64,000 nucleotides of DNA from Anastrepha obliqua (taxonomy: Eukaryota > Arthropoda > Insecta > Diptera > Tephritidae), in NCBI RefSeq assembly GCF_027943255.1, contig NC_072895.1:86368001-86432000 (forward strand), read 5' to 3'. Shown piece by piece: positions 32,245 through 63,752 of this stretch. The notes under the pieces were generated by a model. That model saw only the letters and a list, made by a program, of their open reading frames with translations, was not told where the DNA came from and did no database searches. The first letter of the stretch is position 1. The number at the start of each line of letters is the position of its first letter. Position numbers and translations under genes: made by a program.

Positions 32245-33000
32245 AATATTATATATAATATAATTATTTATTTATTCGTTAATATCTTTTTGTCCCCTTC
32301 AAAGTAATCCCCATGAGATATTATGCACTTTTTTCCAATCTTCGAAGCACTTCAAAAAATCAATTTTTTTTATCTTGTTCAGCTCCTCCTTCGATGCCGT
32401 CTTTATCTCGTCAATCGTAGCGTAGCGTGGAACAAGAAAAAGTCACTCATTAGCAATGTTCATGCTTTTGGTCGAAATTAAGCAGTTTTGGTACGAATTT
32501 TGCGGCGACCCGTCTCACGCCCAAATCATTGAAAATAATCGAATGGCACAAGCAAATCGATATGTCTAGATCCTCAGCAACTTCTCTAACGGTGATTCGA
32601 CAATTAGCCAATACCATTTTCTTCACTTCATCAATTTTTTCTGTTTGTCTGTTGTCGAAGTGCCCGGGGGTCCGGGGGTCCGGCACGCGTTTCGTCGTTC
32701 ACATCTTCTCGGCCTTCTGAGGACATTTTGTACCACCGATAAACGTTGCTTTGATCCAAAGTAGCTTCTCCGTATGATACAGTCAACATTCGGAATGCAT
32801 CCGCGCACTTAATTTTGGTTTTCACACAAAATTTGATACAGGTTCTTTGATCCATCTTTTTGAATAGGTAAAACGAAGACGAAGACGAGCCGAAACAAGT
32901 GCAAGCAATTAACTGAACATTCAAAATGGCCGCACTCGTCAGCATGAGGGAGAGACATGAGTACCAACATATCGCCACAAAAAAATCGAAAAAAATTTGA
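32245..33000 (-). pseudogene. mariner transposase, internally deleted, copy 2
   Basis: The minus strand reads an N-terminal block (DQRTCIKFCVKTKIKCADAF, RMLTVSYGEATLDQSNVYRW, EGREDVNDETRAGPPD). A frame change follows near 32645, then DEVKKMVLANCRITVREVAE, DLDISICLCHSIIFNDLGVR and FVPKLLNFDQK. Next comes a deletion of the whole catalytic core, then the C-terminal ending at 32275-32370. It is a deletion derivative. Confidence 0.88.
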
Positions 33001-33002
33001 AA

Positions 33003-33560
33003 ACTAAATATGTAAAACACAATTGGCTCATATGTGTCGATTTAAAAATAGTTAGCTTCCTTCTAGGCCAACAAAGTGGTTATACAAAATATCCCTGTTT
33101 TCTTTACTTGTGGGACAGTAGAGATAAAAAAGATTGGCCTACTCGGGCTTTTAAAACAATTTGTAAAAGGTCTTGACAAAAACGTAAATTGTTTAATTTT
33201 TCTATCAAAAAAGTTTGCATAACTAAGTGCAGAAAACATAAAAGCGGAAATTTTCGATGGTCCACAGATAAGATCTTTAATAAAACACTCATATTTTACG
33301 GTAGTTTTAACAGATCTCGATAAAAACGCATAGAATGAGTTTGTTTGGCTTGTTCAACATTTTTTTGTCAATGAAAACGTTCTGATTATTCCCAAAGCGT
33401 CGAAAAACGAATGAGTCACTTTCAAAGTCTTGGATGTAACATGAGCATCAACTTACACTTTCTTCATAACCACCCCGACTACTTCCCTGCCAATTGATGC
33501 AAATTCTTATAAGTCTGATTTCACAGGCCTGATGCTCGTTCAAATGTCGAAGAGACTGTA
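33003..33560 (+). pseudogene. C-terminal half of the transposon-linked zinc-finger family
   Basis: The plus strand resumes the family interrupted at 30055: TKYVKHNWLICVDLKIVSFL, LGQQSGYTKYPCFLYLWDSR, DKKDWPTRAFKTICKR and, after shifts, FDGPQIRSLIKHSYF and LGCNMSINLHFLHNHPDYF. These correspond in order to the part before and including the segment seen at 27471. Stops and frame changes make it a pseudogene. The S-D-E-GERFHQ block is not present here. Confidence 0.7.
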
Positions 33561-33659
33561 AACGTGGCCTCTGTCCATCATAATATTATAAATGTGCGTC
33601 CGGTTTTTCGTTCAGAGAAGCTGGACATAGTTTGATGAACTTTTCTACACTCAAAATCG

Positions 33660-34090
33660 TATTTCGAAATCAGGCAAAGGCGCCCGACCCTTCAGCAAGC
33701 CATTTCTGATAGGGTGCCACCGCAGGTCGCACACATACAGACACCTGTTTGAGCCTGACCCGCCCCCCACGCTCGTCAGGAAGCACTTCTTCAATTTCCC
33801 CAACGAGACGCAGGACAAAACAGATCGACAATCACTGGACCGGACAGTGTACAGACAGACTGTAAAGGACATTCATCGGGAGACAATTACCACCTTCTTA
33901 AGCTCCCGACCCCCGAATACTGTTATCAGAGTTCAACCACGACCCATAGCAGACGAAGAGCTCCAACTACCCCGAGAGACCCGCGTAACCTTGGCCCATC
34001 CTGTCCCTACCGTTAGATGAGCTAGATGATCGGTGATCTACATAACACTCTCAGGGATAAGTATACTGCTACAACAACAACAATCTTCTA
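33660..34090 (+). pseudogene. Jockey-type LINE C-terminus and 3' UTR
   Basis: The plus frame gives VKDIHRETITTFLSSRPPNT, then VQPRPIADEELQLPRETRVT and LA, the segment just before the zinc-knuckle of jockey-clade LINEs. It then jumps by deletion to the 3' UTR, whose (CAA)n run at 34064-34083 is the typical tail. A related leader-like (TTG)n sequence is at 48195. Confidence 0.7.
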
Positions 34091-34639
34091 AACCCCCCTC
34101 GGCAAATATCACGCAAATTTTTTTCTGATTGAAACAAAAACAATTATACTATTTTGGTCCATTATCCAGATTGTACATGCTTAAGATTTAATCTTAAGCG
34201 TAATCGTAGTATGGTTAAGATCATTCACTAATTCGTTCGAAAGAAAATAATTTCATTCATACTTCGACGTTATATATATGTACATTACTACTGTCAAACC
34301 ACCATATTTGTTTTATACCAAATAGCTCAATTCAAGGCGAATTTATTATCCACCTTGGCTCAATTTAATCTGAATTTACGGTACAGTGTAGCCCGTCGTT
34401 TGTTTTCGCGCCACTATCAGCCGAACTCGCGACTTAATGAACAAGAGCGTACGAGCTGACTGGCAGCCACACACGGGCAGGTTCCAACCTTCTTTGTTTA
34501 TTCTTGTAAATGTTTTACCCGACTCAGTTCATGCTCTTACTAATTTAAAAGGAGTTATCAAGATTTTTATAACGCATACGTCAAAAGATACGTCTATAAG
34601 GCGAAGAAGTCTTGCCACGACGATGTGATAAAATTATGA

Positions 34640-35100
34640 AATACTGCGAAGCAAAAATTCCCGAAAAAAGAAGAGTTAATACATCATATTAAACATGAGA
34701 TTGAACGGCTTCTCAGGGAATCCACTGAGAGAAAAGTTCGGTCTACTTTAGCATTCCTTCAAAAGGTAGGTTAAATATATATTTTTTTAAGAAAATACTT
34801 TTTTTTATATAAAGTTTATTGTTACAATTAATAGCATAAAAAAAACTGAAACAGTGAAATTCTTGATAAAATATGCTAAAATCATAACTACAAAATATTA
34901 GATAAATCCTTCACTGTTTTCACATAATTCAAAATCAGCTTCTTGTGATCAGCGATGATGAGGATGAAGCTATGTCGAACACTACACCATCTAACGTACG
35001 TCCCACTCCAGCACAAGATACTATGAAGAAACAGATTGCTAAGCTGCATATGGAGCTTGACCTAAGTGCTGCAGCGCACGCCGGAGTGATCTGCATATGA
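34640..35100 (+). CDS. Two possible exons of an unrecognised gene or gene relic
   Basis: 34660-34765 encodes FPKKEELIHHIKHEIERLLR and ESTERKVRSTLAFLQK, ending exactly at a donor-like AAAAG/GTAGGT. After an acceptor-like CAAAATCAG, 34941-35099 encodes LLVISDDEDEAMSNTTPSNV, RPTPAQDTMKKQIAKLHMEL and a TGA stop. The charged helix, acidic SDDEDE run and splice-compatible borders look like real protein. However, no upstream exon or start was found, and the length is small. It may be the last exons of a decayed gene or retained transposon exons. Confidence 0.35.
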
Positions 35101-35460
35101 TTCTTCACGACCGTTTTCTGCCACCTCTATACCCTATCACTCAGATTGATGGACGTTTGCCATAGAAAATTAAAAAAAACACCTCACGTAATTTATGGAC
35201 GCCCCCAAATAGCACAAAATAATACAGTGGCTTTAAGTTAATATTGAAAATCCCATTGCCTCTAAAACTGTGCTTAATCAGAGCGACCTGGCAGTGCTGT
35301 GCTTAAGTGCACAAAGGAAAATAAAAACACGAGTTTGTGTGAGTTTCTCAACTTTTTGCATATTCCCCCGGCATTCATTTATCTGCTTCAAGAACATTGA
35401 TCATTTGCATTAAAAACGTGTTATTGTGAAAAATTGTGAAATCTTTATAGATTTTTCGAC

Positions 35461-36170
35461 ATGACTGTTTCGCGGGAAAAGGCATCAATTTCGGTGGTGC
35501 CTCCCAGCGAAAGTGAACAAATCGAATGGTCGGCCGAGGAAGAAATTCAATTATTTTTCGCTTTGGAAGGTTTAAAACCTGTAGGCATAAATAAGCATTT
35601 TTACATGGCTTGCATTGCTGATCGGCTTTCAAAGAATTTGCAACGTGATGTGCCAGCAGAGGCAATATGGGCACATTTGCGCACAATGTACAATTTAGAT
35701 GTTTTGGATGAATTGGAACCGCTGCCGTTTCCCAATGAGGAAAAAGAATTCTCACTGCCGGAGACTGAGTTCTCCGCACTGCTGTCAAAAAAACGTGCTG
35801 AGAGCGAAGAGAAACAACGGCTTAGCAGCGTAGATTCTACTGGTGGTCCGCCATCTATTATCGCCGTTGCTACTGATAATACCACAAAGAGCGTTAGTGG
35901 AGGTAAGATTTCGTGTATTTTATGGATGTATACATATGGCATGAAGGGGTTAATAAAAACTTAATTTTTGAAACAGAAAAATTGTCTGCACATAAAGCTA
36001 GTTCAAGCAGCCACCATTCTAAGGAGATGGATAAAAAGATAGCAACAAAACTAGCCGATATTCCGAAACGTACACCAAAGCGTACGCGTGGTTCGATGTC
36101 ATTAGAATCAAATAGTAGTCCATCCACAACACCGCCCCCAGTGCAAAGCAATAAGAGGCGGCGTATTTAA
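35461..36170 (+). CDS. MRGBP: MRG-binding protein, NuA4/TIP60 complex subunit (Eaf7 family)
   Basis: Two exons, 35461-35902 and 35977-36170, are joined at GGAG/GTAAGA and TTGAAACAG/AAAAATT. The phase is consistent, giving 211 residues (human MRGBP is of similar length). Residues 20-110 form the Eaf7/MRGBP domain: EWSAEEEIQLFFALEGLKPV, GINKHFYMACIADRLSKNL, IWAHLRTMYNLDVLDELEPL and PFPNEEKEFSLPE. The C-terminal third is Ser/Lys-rich (KKIATKLADIPKRTPKRTRG, ending NKRRRI), which is likely to be a nuclear-localisation tail. Family knowledge: MRGBP links the MRG15 chromodomain protein to the TIP60 histone acetyltransferase in the nucleus. The ATG at 35461 is the first in frame after an AT-rich leader. 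A poly(A) signal AATAAA is at 36475. Confidence 0.95.
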
Positions 36171-36474
36171 ATACCAAAACAAAAAATTATAAATAACTTG
36201 TAAGCATCGTTAATCAAAAGCTGTGTCGTTGATTCACAATACCCATTAGAATACCACTGGACAAAACCAGTGTCATCGTTAGAATTTATAATTATATTTA
36301 CACGCATATGCACATACATATGTTTAAATATATATGTAACTAAGTTTTCTCTGTGTATAGTTCCTAAGTTCACCCATACATACATAATGTTAATTTAATT
36401 TTATCACAGATTGATGTCTCCATTTAAAAACCAATATGTAATGTGAAAACAAAATATATACATAAGCATAAGAT

Positions 36475-36480
36475 AATAAA
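36475..36480 (+). terminator. Poly(A) signal for MRGBP
   Basis: AATAAA lies 305 bp after the MRGBP stop. It is about 14 bp from the opposing signal for the minus-strand gene, so the two transcripts probably end tail to tail with overlap. Confidence 0.5.
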
Positions 36481-36493
36481 CCACATGTGAAAA

Positions 36494-36499
36494 TTTATT
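36494..36499 (-). terminator. Poly(A) signal for the small minus-strand gene
   Basis: TTTATT on the plus strand (AATAAA on the minus) is 85 bp beyond the stop of the 36584-36889 gene. Confidence 0.45.
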
Positions 36500-36583
36500 T
36501 ATCAAAAGTCCATACATATGAAAGAGGGAGGTTATTTATATATCACCGGAAACAAACTTAAATCTAAATAATTGTATGTGAAA

Positions 36584-36889
36584 CTACATAATTTGTGTGC
36601 CAATAAACAATTGTTCTTCGAAGTCGTCAATTTCGTTTCCAGAAAACGGTGTATGTGGCGTTTGTGTTGAAAAATGCTCCATTATTTGGCCTGTAGCATT
36701 TATCCGATCAAGAAATGATTTCAACAAATGCTTGTTTATCCGGTCTGTCTGTGTCAACTCTCTGGTTGCTTGTGGTACTTGCAAAGCATCACGCACATCT
36801 TCGTTCATTTCATTTTCCTCAGACGAACTAGCAGTAATAATAGGATTTTGTTCACCATTTATTGGACCAACTTCTTCGTTCGACGACAT
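36584..36889 (-). CDS. Small conserved-looking acidic protein, function unknown
   Basis: An uninterrupted minus frame of 101 residues starts at the ATG at 36889 (MSSNEEVGPINGEQNPIITA). I prefer this ATG to upstream in-frame residues because the preceding residues are hydrophobic and untypical. The N-terminal half is Glu/Ser/Asn-rich and probably disordered. Residues 44-85 contain a helical segment ELTQTDRINKHLLKSFLDRI followed by GQIMEHFST. The C-terminus is acidic (FSGNEIDDFEEQLF). No signal peptide or membrane span is seen. It sits between two housekeeping genes, convergent with MRGBP and divergent from PAN2, with a poly(A) signal downstream, which supports a real gene. I do not recognise the family. 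Confidence 0.65.
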   Translation of the reverse strand: MSSNEEVGPINGEQNPIITASSSEENEMNEDVRDALQVPQATRELTQTDRINKHLLKSFLDRINATGQIMEHFSTQTPHTPFSGNEIDDFEEQLFIGTQIM

Positions 36890-37254
36890 CTTTTGCAATA
36901 CCTTGACTGGCATGAGTAATATATAAACTGTATGCGTTCGGTCAAACCCAAACAATATATAGTATATTATACTCCTAATTTATGTGCAGATTTTTTTCCG
37001 AAAAGAATAATTATTATCACCGAATAAAAATCTTTGACTTCTGACAGCGAAGTTACAAATTTTCATATTAATTTTGTTTTAATTTCTTTTGATCGTGAGT
37101 CACTACCTTGCCATCTCTCATGAATTTAGGAACCGAAAGGGAATCATGAATTTATGAAATGAAAGCGTTCGGAAACTTAAAATATTTATTAATTAAATTT
37201 TTTTTGCTATTAAAATACGCTTTTCTGAACTCGAAGAAGCTATGTCTTAATTAC

Positions 37255-37335
37255 AGTCGATTCTACGTACGTTACCGGGGCGACTCGGATTTATATGCGG
37301 CAAAGGAGTGCCACTCTAGTAGCATTCTCTAAAGA
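37255..37335 (+). repeat. LINE 5'-end motif fragment
   Basis: TCGATTCTACG, GTTACCGGGGCGACTCGGAT and TTATATGCGGCAAAGGA match a motif that also occurs at 61711-61765 and, inverted, at 42770-42850 next to a LINE open frame. It is probably the internal promoter end of jockey-like LINEs, here separated from any coding part. Confidence 0.5.
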
Positions 37336-37417
37336 TGTATGGAAAATGTTTATGCTGCTTACAACAAAGAACTTAACTCTGTAAGAAAGGTTTTCTCAGA
37401 TATGTGTTTTAGTGCCT

Positions 37418-37530
37418 CCATATAATTTATTTATTTATTTCCATATAATTTATTTATTTATTTCCATATAATTTATTTATTTATTTCCATATAATTTATT
37501 TATTTATTTCCATATAATTTATTTATTTTG
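37418..37530. repeat. 23-bp tandem repeat, about 5 copies
   Basis: Units CCATATAATTTATTTATT followed by TATTT repeat with a 23-bp period from 37418 to about 37530 with no visible change between units. The array lies in the shared upstream region of PAN2 and the 36584-36889 gene. Confidence 0.95.
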
Positions 37531-37829
37531 ATTATACAAAATAATAAATACTTTTTTACCTCCTGGCAGCATTAGAGAAACAGCGAAAACACAACAACGA
37601 AACCAATTTGATAAGAAAACAGGAGAGAAGAGAAATCAAAGAAAATTTGTTGAGAAAGAAAGTTTCGGGTTCACGGATGCAACAAAAGAAAGGCAATTTT
37701 GTATTTTTACGAATTCTTTTTAAATTTAAGATATTTTAATAAATAATACCGTAACTCTCTCACAAAAAAACGTTTCGGTTTGGCGTAAAGCTAGGTTTCA
37801 ACAGTGTTTGTGTGCGAGTTGGGAATTTT

Positions 37830-58485
<20,656 letters not shown>

Positions 58486-59460
58486 ATATAAGCGGAAGAG
58501 CGTGCGTTCTTGGCGCGTCTGATGAAATGGATGAATGCGTGGATGAACTGACTGTAATGATAATAATGTAATGAGAAAGCTTCATAGAAGTAGTGTGTGA
58601 CATGTGGGGAATTTTGATTATAATGCAGAAGTGTAGAACACTAGATTCCTCCCAACACTAGTTGCAAGTGAAATGCACAAACACACAAACCTTAACTAGA
58701 AACGTACACACACGCCGCAATATTTAAACATACAAAGAAATCACCCATGCATTAAGATTATAGCGGAAAAAAGTACAAAAACGACACCGAACCGTGAGAA
58801 ACAACAAATGCAAAAGAAAAAAATTAAAACAAAAAACAAAAAAAAAAAACACTACTTTGTTATTCCATTTTTTAAACTAAAAGAAATGATCTTACAAAAA
58901 GAAAGCAAAACAAAATGCAAACAATTAACGTGAAAGGAAGAATTTTAAATGATGAGCAACACTATTTTGTCATACATACTTACATATGTTTGCTTTTAAA
59001 CAAAACTATATACACTACAAGGAAAATCCAAATGGAAAATATTGTAAAACAATTTTAAAACTTTTTGTTTTCTCTTCTAATATTCGATTGTACAGCCCAA
59101 AATTACAGTAAAAAAAGAAAACTAGAAGCATAACAATCATACCTTTGTCCATTTTCAAACTCAACATACATAGAAATGTCTTCAATTGTACACTCAAAAC
59201 AATCAGATTATTATGACATCGACGACCACAAAAGCAGACAACAACACTTATTTTTAAAATTTCCATCAATATTTATTTTTATTATAAAAAAAGAGAGAAA
59301 ATAAGAAGATATCGAAAGGAAAAAAATCAAATTATATTTTTGAAAAGTTAAATAAAATCTTTTTATATATATATTGCAACAATTGCTTTTGAATTTGATT
59401 AAAACATCAGCAGTCACCAATTTTGGGATAAAATAATTATTTTCGTGTAGCTAATATGTA
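58486..59460. other. PAN2 3' UTR and downstream DNA
   Basis: A/T-rich with A-runs near 58820-58850. AATAAA candidates lie near 59350. Short minus-strand open frames (59015-59269, 59211-59420) are hydrophobic and unsupported. Confidence 0.5.
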
Positions 59461-59466
59461 CTTTAA

Positions 59467-60177
59467 TGGGTTATATACAGTTAGAATTTTCAAAAAATCG
59501 ATTTTTTTTTTTAATTTTATTTTCTTAATGTATATATACGATTTAAGAACAACACAGAAAATTTAATATAGTTCCGGTGAATATTTTCGAAGTTACACGC
59601 CAATTTGAAAAGACGTTTCAGAGTGCTTGAAAGTACAAGGCCGTACTTTAAACGCGTTTTTCTCAAAATGATGTTTCCAAATTCGGTGACCAACATTACT
59701 CGAAAACGGCTAAAACGATTAGTCTCAAATTTTAACTCGGGATTCTTAAATATACTTTTTAGTAATTGAAGATATTTTCTCGGCGATTAATATATATATT
59801 TTTTATAAACAATTTAAAGGCGAAATTTTGGTCAAAGCTCGATTTTTTTTTGTTTTTTTTTTTGAGAACCCGCCATTTTGTCAAAAAAATGTATTTTGTA
59901 TATTCCTTCGATTAATTACTAAATTAAAAATTACTTTAACGAAATCTGTTTGGTTTTTTAATTTCAGAGGATCCAGCTCAGAGATATAGTGGTCACCGCA
60001 AAATGTCTTTTTTGAGAGGAGCTCCCGAAGGCCAGCTGTAGCTCCTTACCAAATAAATATTTTTACTAATACTAAGTCTTAAAATACATTTAAAATAAGA
60101 TAAATAAATTTAAAAGTTTTCTCCGAAAAAAATCTGGAAATTTCGCTTTTTTCGGCCTTCTAACTGTATATAACCCC
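59467..60177. mobile_element. TTAA-flanked MITE, 711 bp, GGGTTATATACAGTTAGAA ends
   Basis: TTAA lies at 59463-59466 and 60178-60181. The ends TGGGTTATATACAGTTAGAA and (other strand) GGGGTTATATACAGTTAGAA differ only at the first base. The interior is non-coding and includes ACTTTAAACGCGTTTTTCTC, as in the element at 51575, so the two are related despite different ends. Confidence 0.93.
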
Positions 60178-60357
60178 TTAAGTTTGGGACCAAATTGAAT
60201 CATAAATACGATTTTTAGAGAAATCTCGAACACAGCGTTACTATCGGGAAGACAAACTTATCCTGTGAACAGAATCGTTTGGCTACTTTTTCAGTTTACC
60301 TGTCAAACTCTTACACGGGAACGTTACTTTAATATAGAAATCCCTAACTCATACATC

Positions 60358-60949
60358 GCGTGTTTTTTTAGCTCTCAAGGATATTTAAAGATACACTTTT
60401 TCATTGTAACGGGTGTCTTTGTTAGCTGCATGAGAACTATCGATATAGATAACTATGATTTAACAACTGAGAACGGCAAACTAGGCAAGTTATCATGAAC
60501 CGTTTTACGGCAGAACAACGCTTCCAAATTGTAGAAATTTACTTAAAAAAAAAAATAACTCTGTTCCCGAAGTTCATAGAGCACTGACGGTTCTTATTTC
60601 TTCCGAAATGAGGAAGGAGCTGTCGTTACGGTGCGTGACGTGCGCTATACAGCTATGTTGATTGAATTTCTGTATCCAAAAGTAATCATCTAAACATCGT
60701 CGACCTTTGATACCAATCGATTTTTGGGTAATAATCGATTTATTGCAATGTTCGGGCCACCATTGACGCCATACGGCCAGGTTTGTTGGAAAAAGTAATC
60801 AAAAATTGGACTGATGGAATAGCCCATGATATCATATTAAGAAAATAAATGCCATGAGATTATCTACCAGACTATACAAAAAAAAATCATTCCAACAACA
60901 TATTTTTTTATTATCATTTTAAGTTATCAAGCTCTTAAAAAACACCCAA
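60358..60949 (+). mobile_element. Internally deleted Tc-like element, second copy
   Basis: The ends are GCGTGTTTTTTTAGCTCTCA and (other strand) TGGGTGTTTTTTAAGAGCTT. From 60495 the plus strand reads MNRFTAEQRFQIVEIYLKK, the N-terminus of a DDE transposase, then RNEEGAVV-like and EFLYPK-like text with stops, and the C-terminal TIDAIRPGLLEKVIKNWTDG. The catalytic core is missing. It is the same family as 50470-51416. Confidence 0.78.
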
Positions 60950-61700
60950 TATTTGTTGATTTACTGGAGTAAGAAAAAACTGAATGCAAAATAAAATAAT
61001 CTAAGTTTTTTGTTTAATAATTCTTTAGTAGTTGTTTATCAAAAACCGTTAGAACATCGATGTGGTAAAAATGTGAATTAGGGCCTTTCTACATTAAGGT
61101 AACGGTTTTTAACGAAACGTTTTTAAATTCACTTCACGCGCAAATGGCTTTTATTTATTTATTTAATTTTTTTTTTTCATGGCATAAATACACTCGGAGG
61201 ATGCCCTTACCTGATAAAATGTTTCCAACTGCTGATATAAAAAAACTTGAAAAATTAAACATTCGACGCCATTCATCATGAAACTTTTTTATCACACCCT
61301 ATCGCATATGGTACATCAAGCTGCTACCTGAATAGTAGTGGCAAGAAACGAGAGCAAAACTCGATATGAAAATATCCGATAGGGTTGGTTTTTCAGTGCT
61401 AGTTTAACTACCTTTAAAAAAAAACCTCTTAACCTTCTCTTCTGCGACTCATTGCTGTAATTGTAATTGTAACAAATATTAAAAACCAAACTAGAGCACC
61501 GACATTTTTTATAACAAAATTTTGTTGACGAATTTTTTTTTATAACTAACAAAACGATTTTTTTTTATAGCAAAACGAACTTCGATATTGATTAACATAA
61601 AACGATATCATTTTTGATACAAAAACTTAGAACGGAATTTTTTTCGTTTCTTGATAAAATTAACGTTACGGTGCGGTCCTAATATTGACATCAAATACTA
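60950..61700. other. Intergenic AT-rich DNA with a SINE scrap
   Basis: A 50-bp SINE body fragment (TTTTTCATGGCATAAATACA, CTCGGAGGATGCC) is at 61168-61215. The remainder has no family resemblance; the open frame at 61316-61552 is unsupported. Confidence 0.5.
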
Positions 61701-61710
61701 CTACTCGATA

Positions 61711-61910
61711 GTCGGTTCTACGTTACCGGAGCGACCCGGATTTATGTTCGGCCAAGAACTGCAACACCAACAACCAAAGGTTTTCCTTTTTTCCAATGAT
61801 AAATCCGGTTAGTACAGAGAGTACGAAGCGCCTCCTCCCATTTGTGGCGTGCGTCTTGATATTTTCGGTCACACACACACCAACCCATTCAGCTACGGTG
61901 GCCGAAGTTA
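61711..61910 (-). repeat. LINE 5'-end motif next to a deleted SINE
   Basis: 61711-61765 has GTCGGTTCTACGTTACCGGA and CGACCCGGATTTATGTTCGG on the plus strand, as at 37255. 61827-61906 is the minus-strand SINE, with CCTCCTCCCATTTGTGGCGT and CACCAACCCATTCAGCTACG joined by an internal deletion. Confidence 0.6.
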
Positions 61911-62286
61911 CCCTCATTAAAACATGGTTGTAATGATCTCAAGTTTGGAGGGTTTGAAACAAAACAAAACAGTTTCTTTAAGTACACTTGTCGCTTAGAC
62001 ATCCAAAAAAATAATAAAATGGCGGGCATAAGAATTTCTAATCCTCAAATGTCTCTTAATCGTATGCTACAATACCGAAACCATCCGGATTTATATTGGG
62101 GCAAGGTGTATATATCACATCGTAAAAGTCTTCCAATAATTTAATGAAGGTGTTCTAGGCGTCAATCATAAGGGGTTTTCCCTTAAAACAATTATTATCT
62201 TTTTTTTTTTGGTAGTCTGGATTTATTTAAAAAAAGGAAAAATTCTTAACGGAAATGTTAAGTTTTAAAAATTAAAAACATTAAAT

Positions 62287-63751
62287 TCAAATATTGTCAT
62301 AGTCTTCATCTAATTCGAATAATGAATTCGAACTTTTACACTTTGCTGAAGGTATATTTGTTCTTGGAGCAGTCATTTTTGCCATTATATCAGTAGATAC
62401 TTTTAACATGGCTTTGCTTCCACCCTGTTGACTGTTAGCTGACGTCGATGCCAATGATGATGATGGCGAGCAGCTGGATGACGAGGTCGACGATGATGTG
62501 CTATCCACTGTTGTGGCATTAGAGTCCGTTTTTGAATCAGTACTTTGATTTGAGGGCGGAGTAGTAGATGTAGGTGGCGCTTTAATAGCTCCGATTTTGC
62601 TCCACGTGTTGCCAATGTTGGTAGATGGAGTAGTGCCCCCAGTTGCCAATTCAACTGGCAAGGCACCAATGCTTATTGTTGCAACGGCAGCGGCTGACGC
62701 TTTATTGCCTGTTGTTGTTTTTCTGTCACCGCTATTTGTCACCATATTTGACAAATCAATATTGATAAAGGGTGCGGCAGCAGTAAAATTGAAGCTCGCA
62801 TTCGTTACGGGTGCGCTCAATGACAAACTACCTAGGGCTGGTGAGGTGTTGAACTGTTCACTGGTACCCGTAACGGCAGGTGCTAGCGGCAGATTACTGT
62901 AGTCGATCTTTACTACGGGTTTGTTGCAGAGATCGTAGCTGAAAACGGGCGCAGGTATGGCAGTTTGTGAATGTGTTTGTTTTGTTGCTTGCTCGGACTT
63001 TTGCTGCTTTGGCGGCGATGAACCGCAACAATTATCATTATTATTGCTACACGGTACCGATTGCGCCTGATGTCGAAGTCGTTTTTGCCCTTGTTGTTGT
63101 TGGGCTCCAGCATTTGGTGCGACATGCCACATGTGCTGGGCCGCACTGGCAGGCGTCGATTCGGAACGCATTAGTTTCAGAGGTTGTACATAGTTGTCAT
63201 AAGCACTTCGTTGAGCAGGGGGCAGCGTTGTTAGACTTGTTGTAGCTGGTGGTGCTGTCGCCGCTGCTAATTGCGACTGTGTAACAGATGCTGTATGCAT
63301 AATCACACTTTGTGTTCCACTAATACGTTGACGAATATGCTGTCTTAAATCTTTTTCAGTCATTCCGGCGTCATTGCTGCCGTTTTGTGGTGGTGGTTGA
63401 TATTGTTGTTTGTACTGGTAATGTGTTTGACCACCGTTGACCTTAGTTGTTGAAACGTTACGATTGTTGTTGCGTCCGCCTGATGTGGAGGGCATGCTCA
63501 AATCGTACGGTGTGTCCGAATCGGGATAGACATCTTCGGGTGAACTTTGACAGTCCTCTTCATTGTAGTTGGCTGCTTCTTCCGCCACACTTATGTCCGG
63601 CACATTCTTCACCAGTTCACGTAAGAAATCGAAACGCTGCTCCGACATAATACACTGCCTCATGTGGGATGTAGATAAAGTTTTTGCATTCCGTGAATTT
63701 GTAATTCGCAGCGTCTTCGTTAAAAGCGATTCCACAAAGAGCTCCAACGTT
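62287..63751 (-). CDS. NC2alpha: NC2-alpha / DRAP1, large 3' exon (5' end outside the window)
   Basis: The minus strand enters through the acceptor TTTACCTAG/AACG at 63752 and runs 488 codons to the stop at 62287. The first 55 residues complete the H2A-like histone fold: [40 protein letters not shown] and [20 protein letters not shown]. This is the core of NC2-alpha, which pairs with NC2-beta (Dr1) to clamp TBP on promoters and block TFIIA/TFIIB. The rest is long and low-complexity: acidic ED, Gln-rich ([26 protein letters not shown]), then Ala/Thr/Ser-rich, ending [11 protein letters not shown]. The first exon, with the N-terminal helix, must lie beyond 64000. It is convergent with PAN2. Confidence 0.95.
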
Positions 63752-63752
63752 C

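Larger units (their letters stand above)
30065..33006. mobile_element. Pile of nested insertions inside the zinc-finger family copy
   Basis: ATATGTAAAA occurs at 30055-30064 and again at 33007-33016, on either side of 2.94 kb of mariner, SINE and repeat-X material. The reading frame of the host pseudogene resumes just after the right copy. The insert contains two mariner-derived pieces, an element with GTTTCCACC ends, a tRNA-like sequence, a SINE and family X. Confidence 0.65.

Noticed and set aside
35601..35942. Minus-strand open frame of 113 codons
   Set aside because: It is antisense to the MRGBP coding exon and explained by it.
36597..36926. Plus-strand open frame of 109 codons
   Set aside because: It is antisense to the 36584-36889 gene, whose frame has the better protein character and a downstream poly(A) signal.
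62403..63245. Open frames overlapping NC2-alpha on both strands
   Set aside because: They are by-products of the repetitive codon use in the long NC2-alpha exon.
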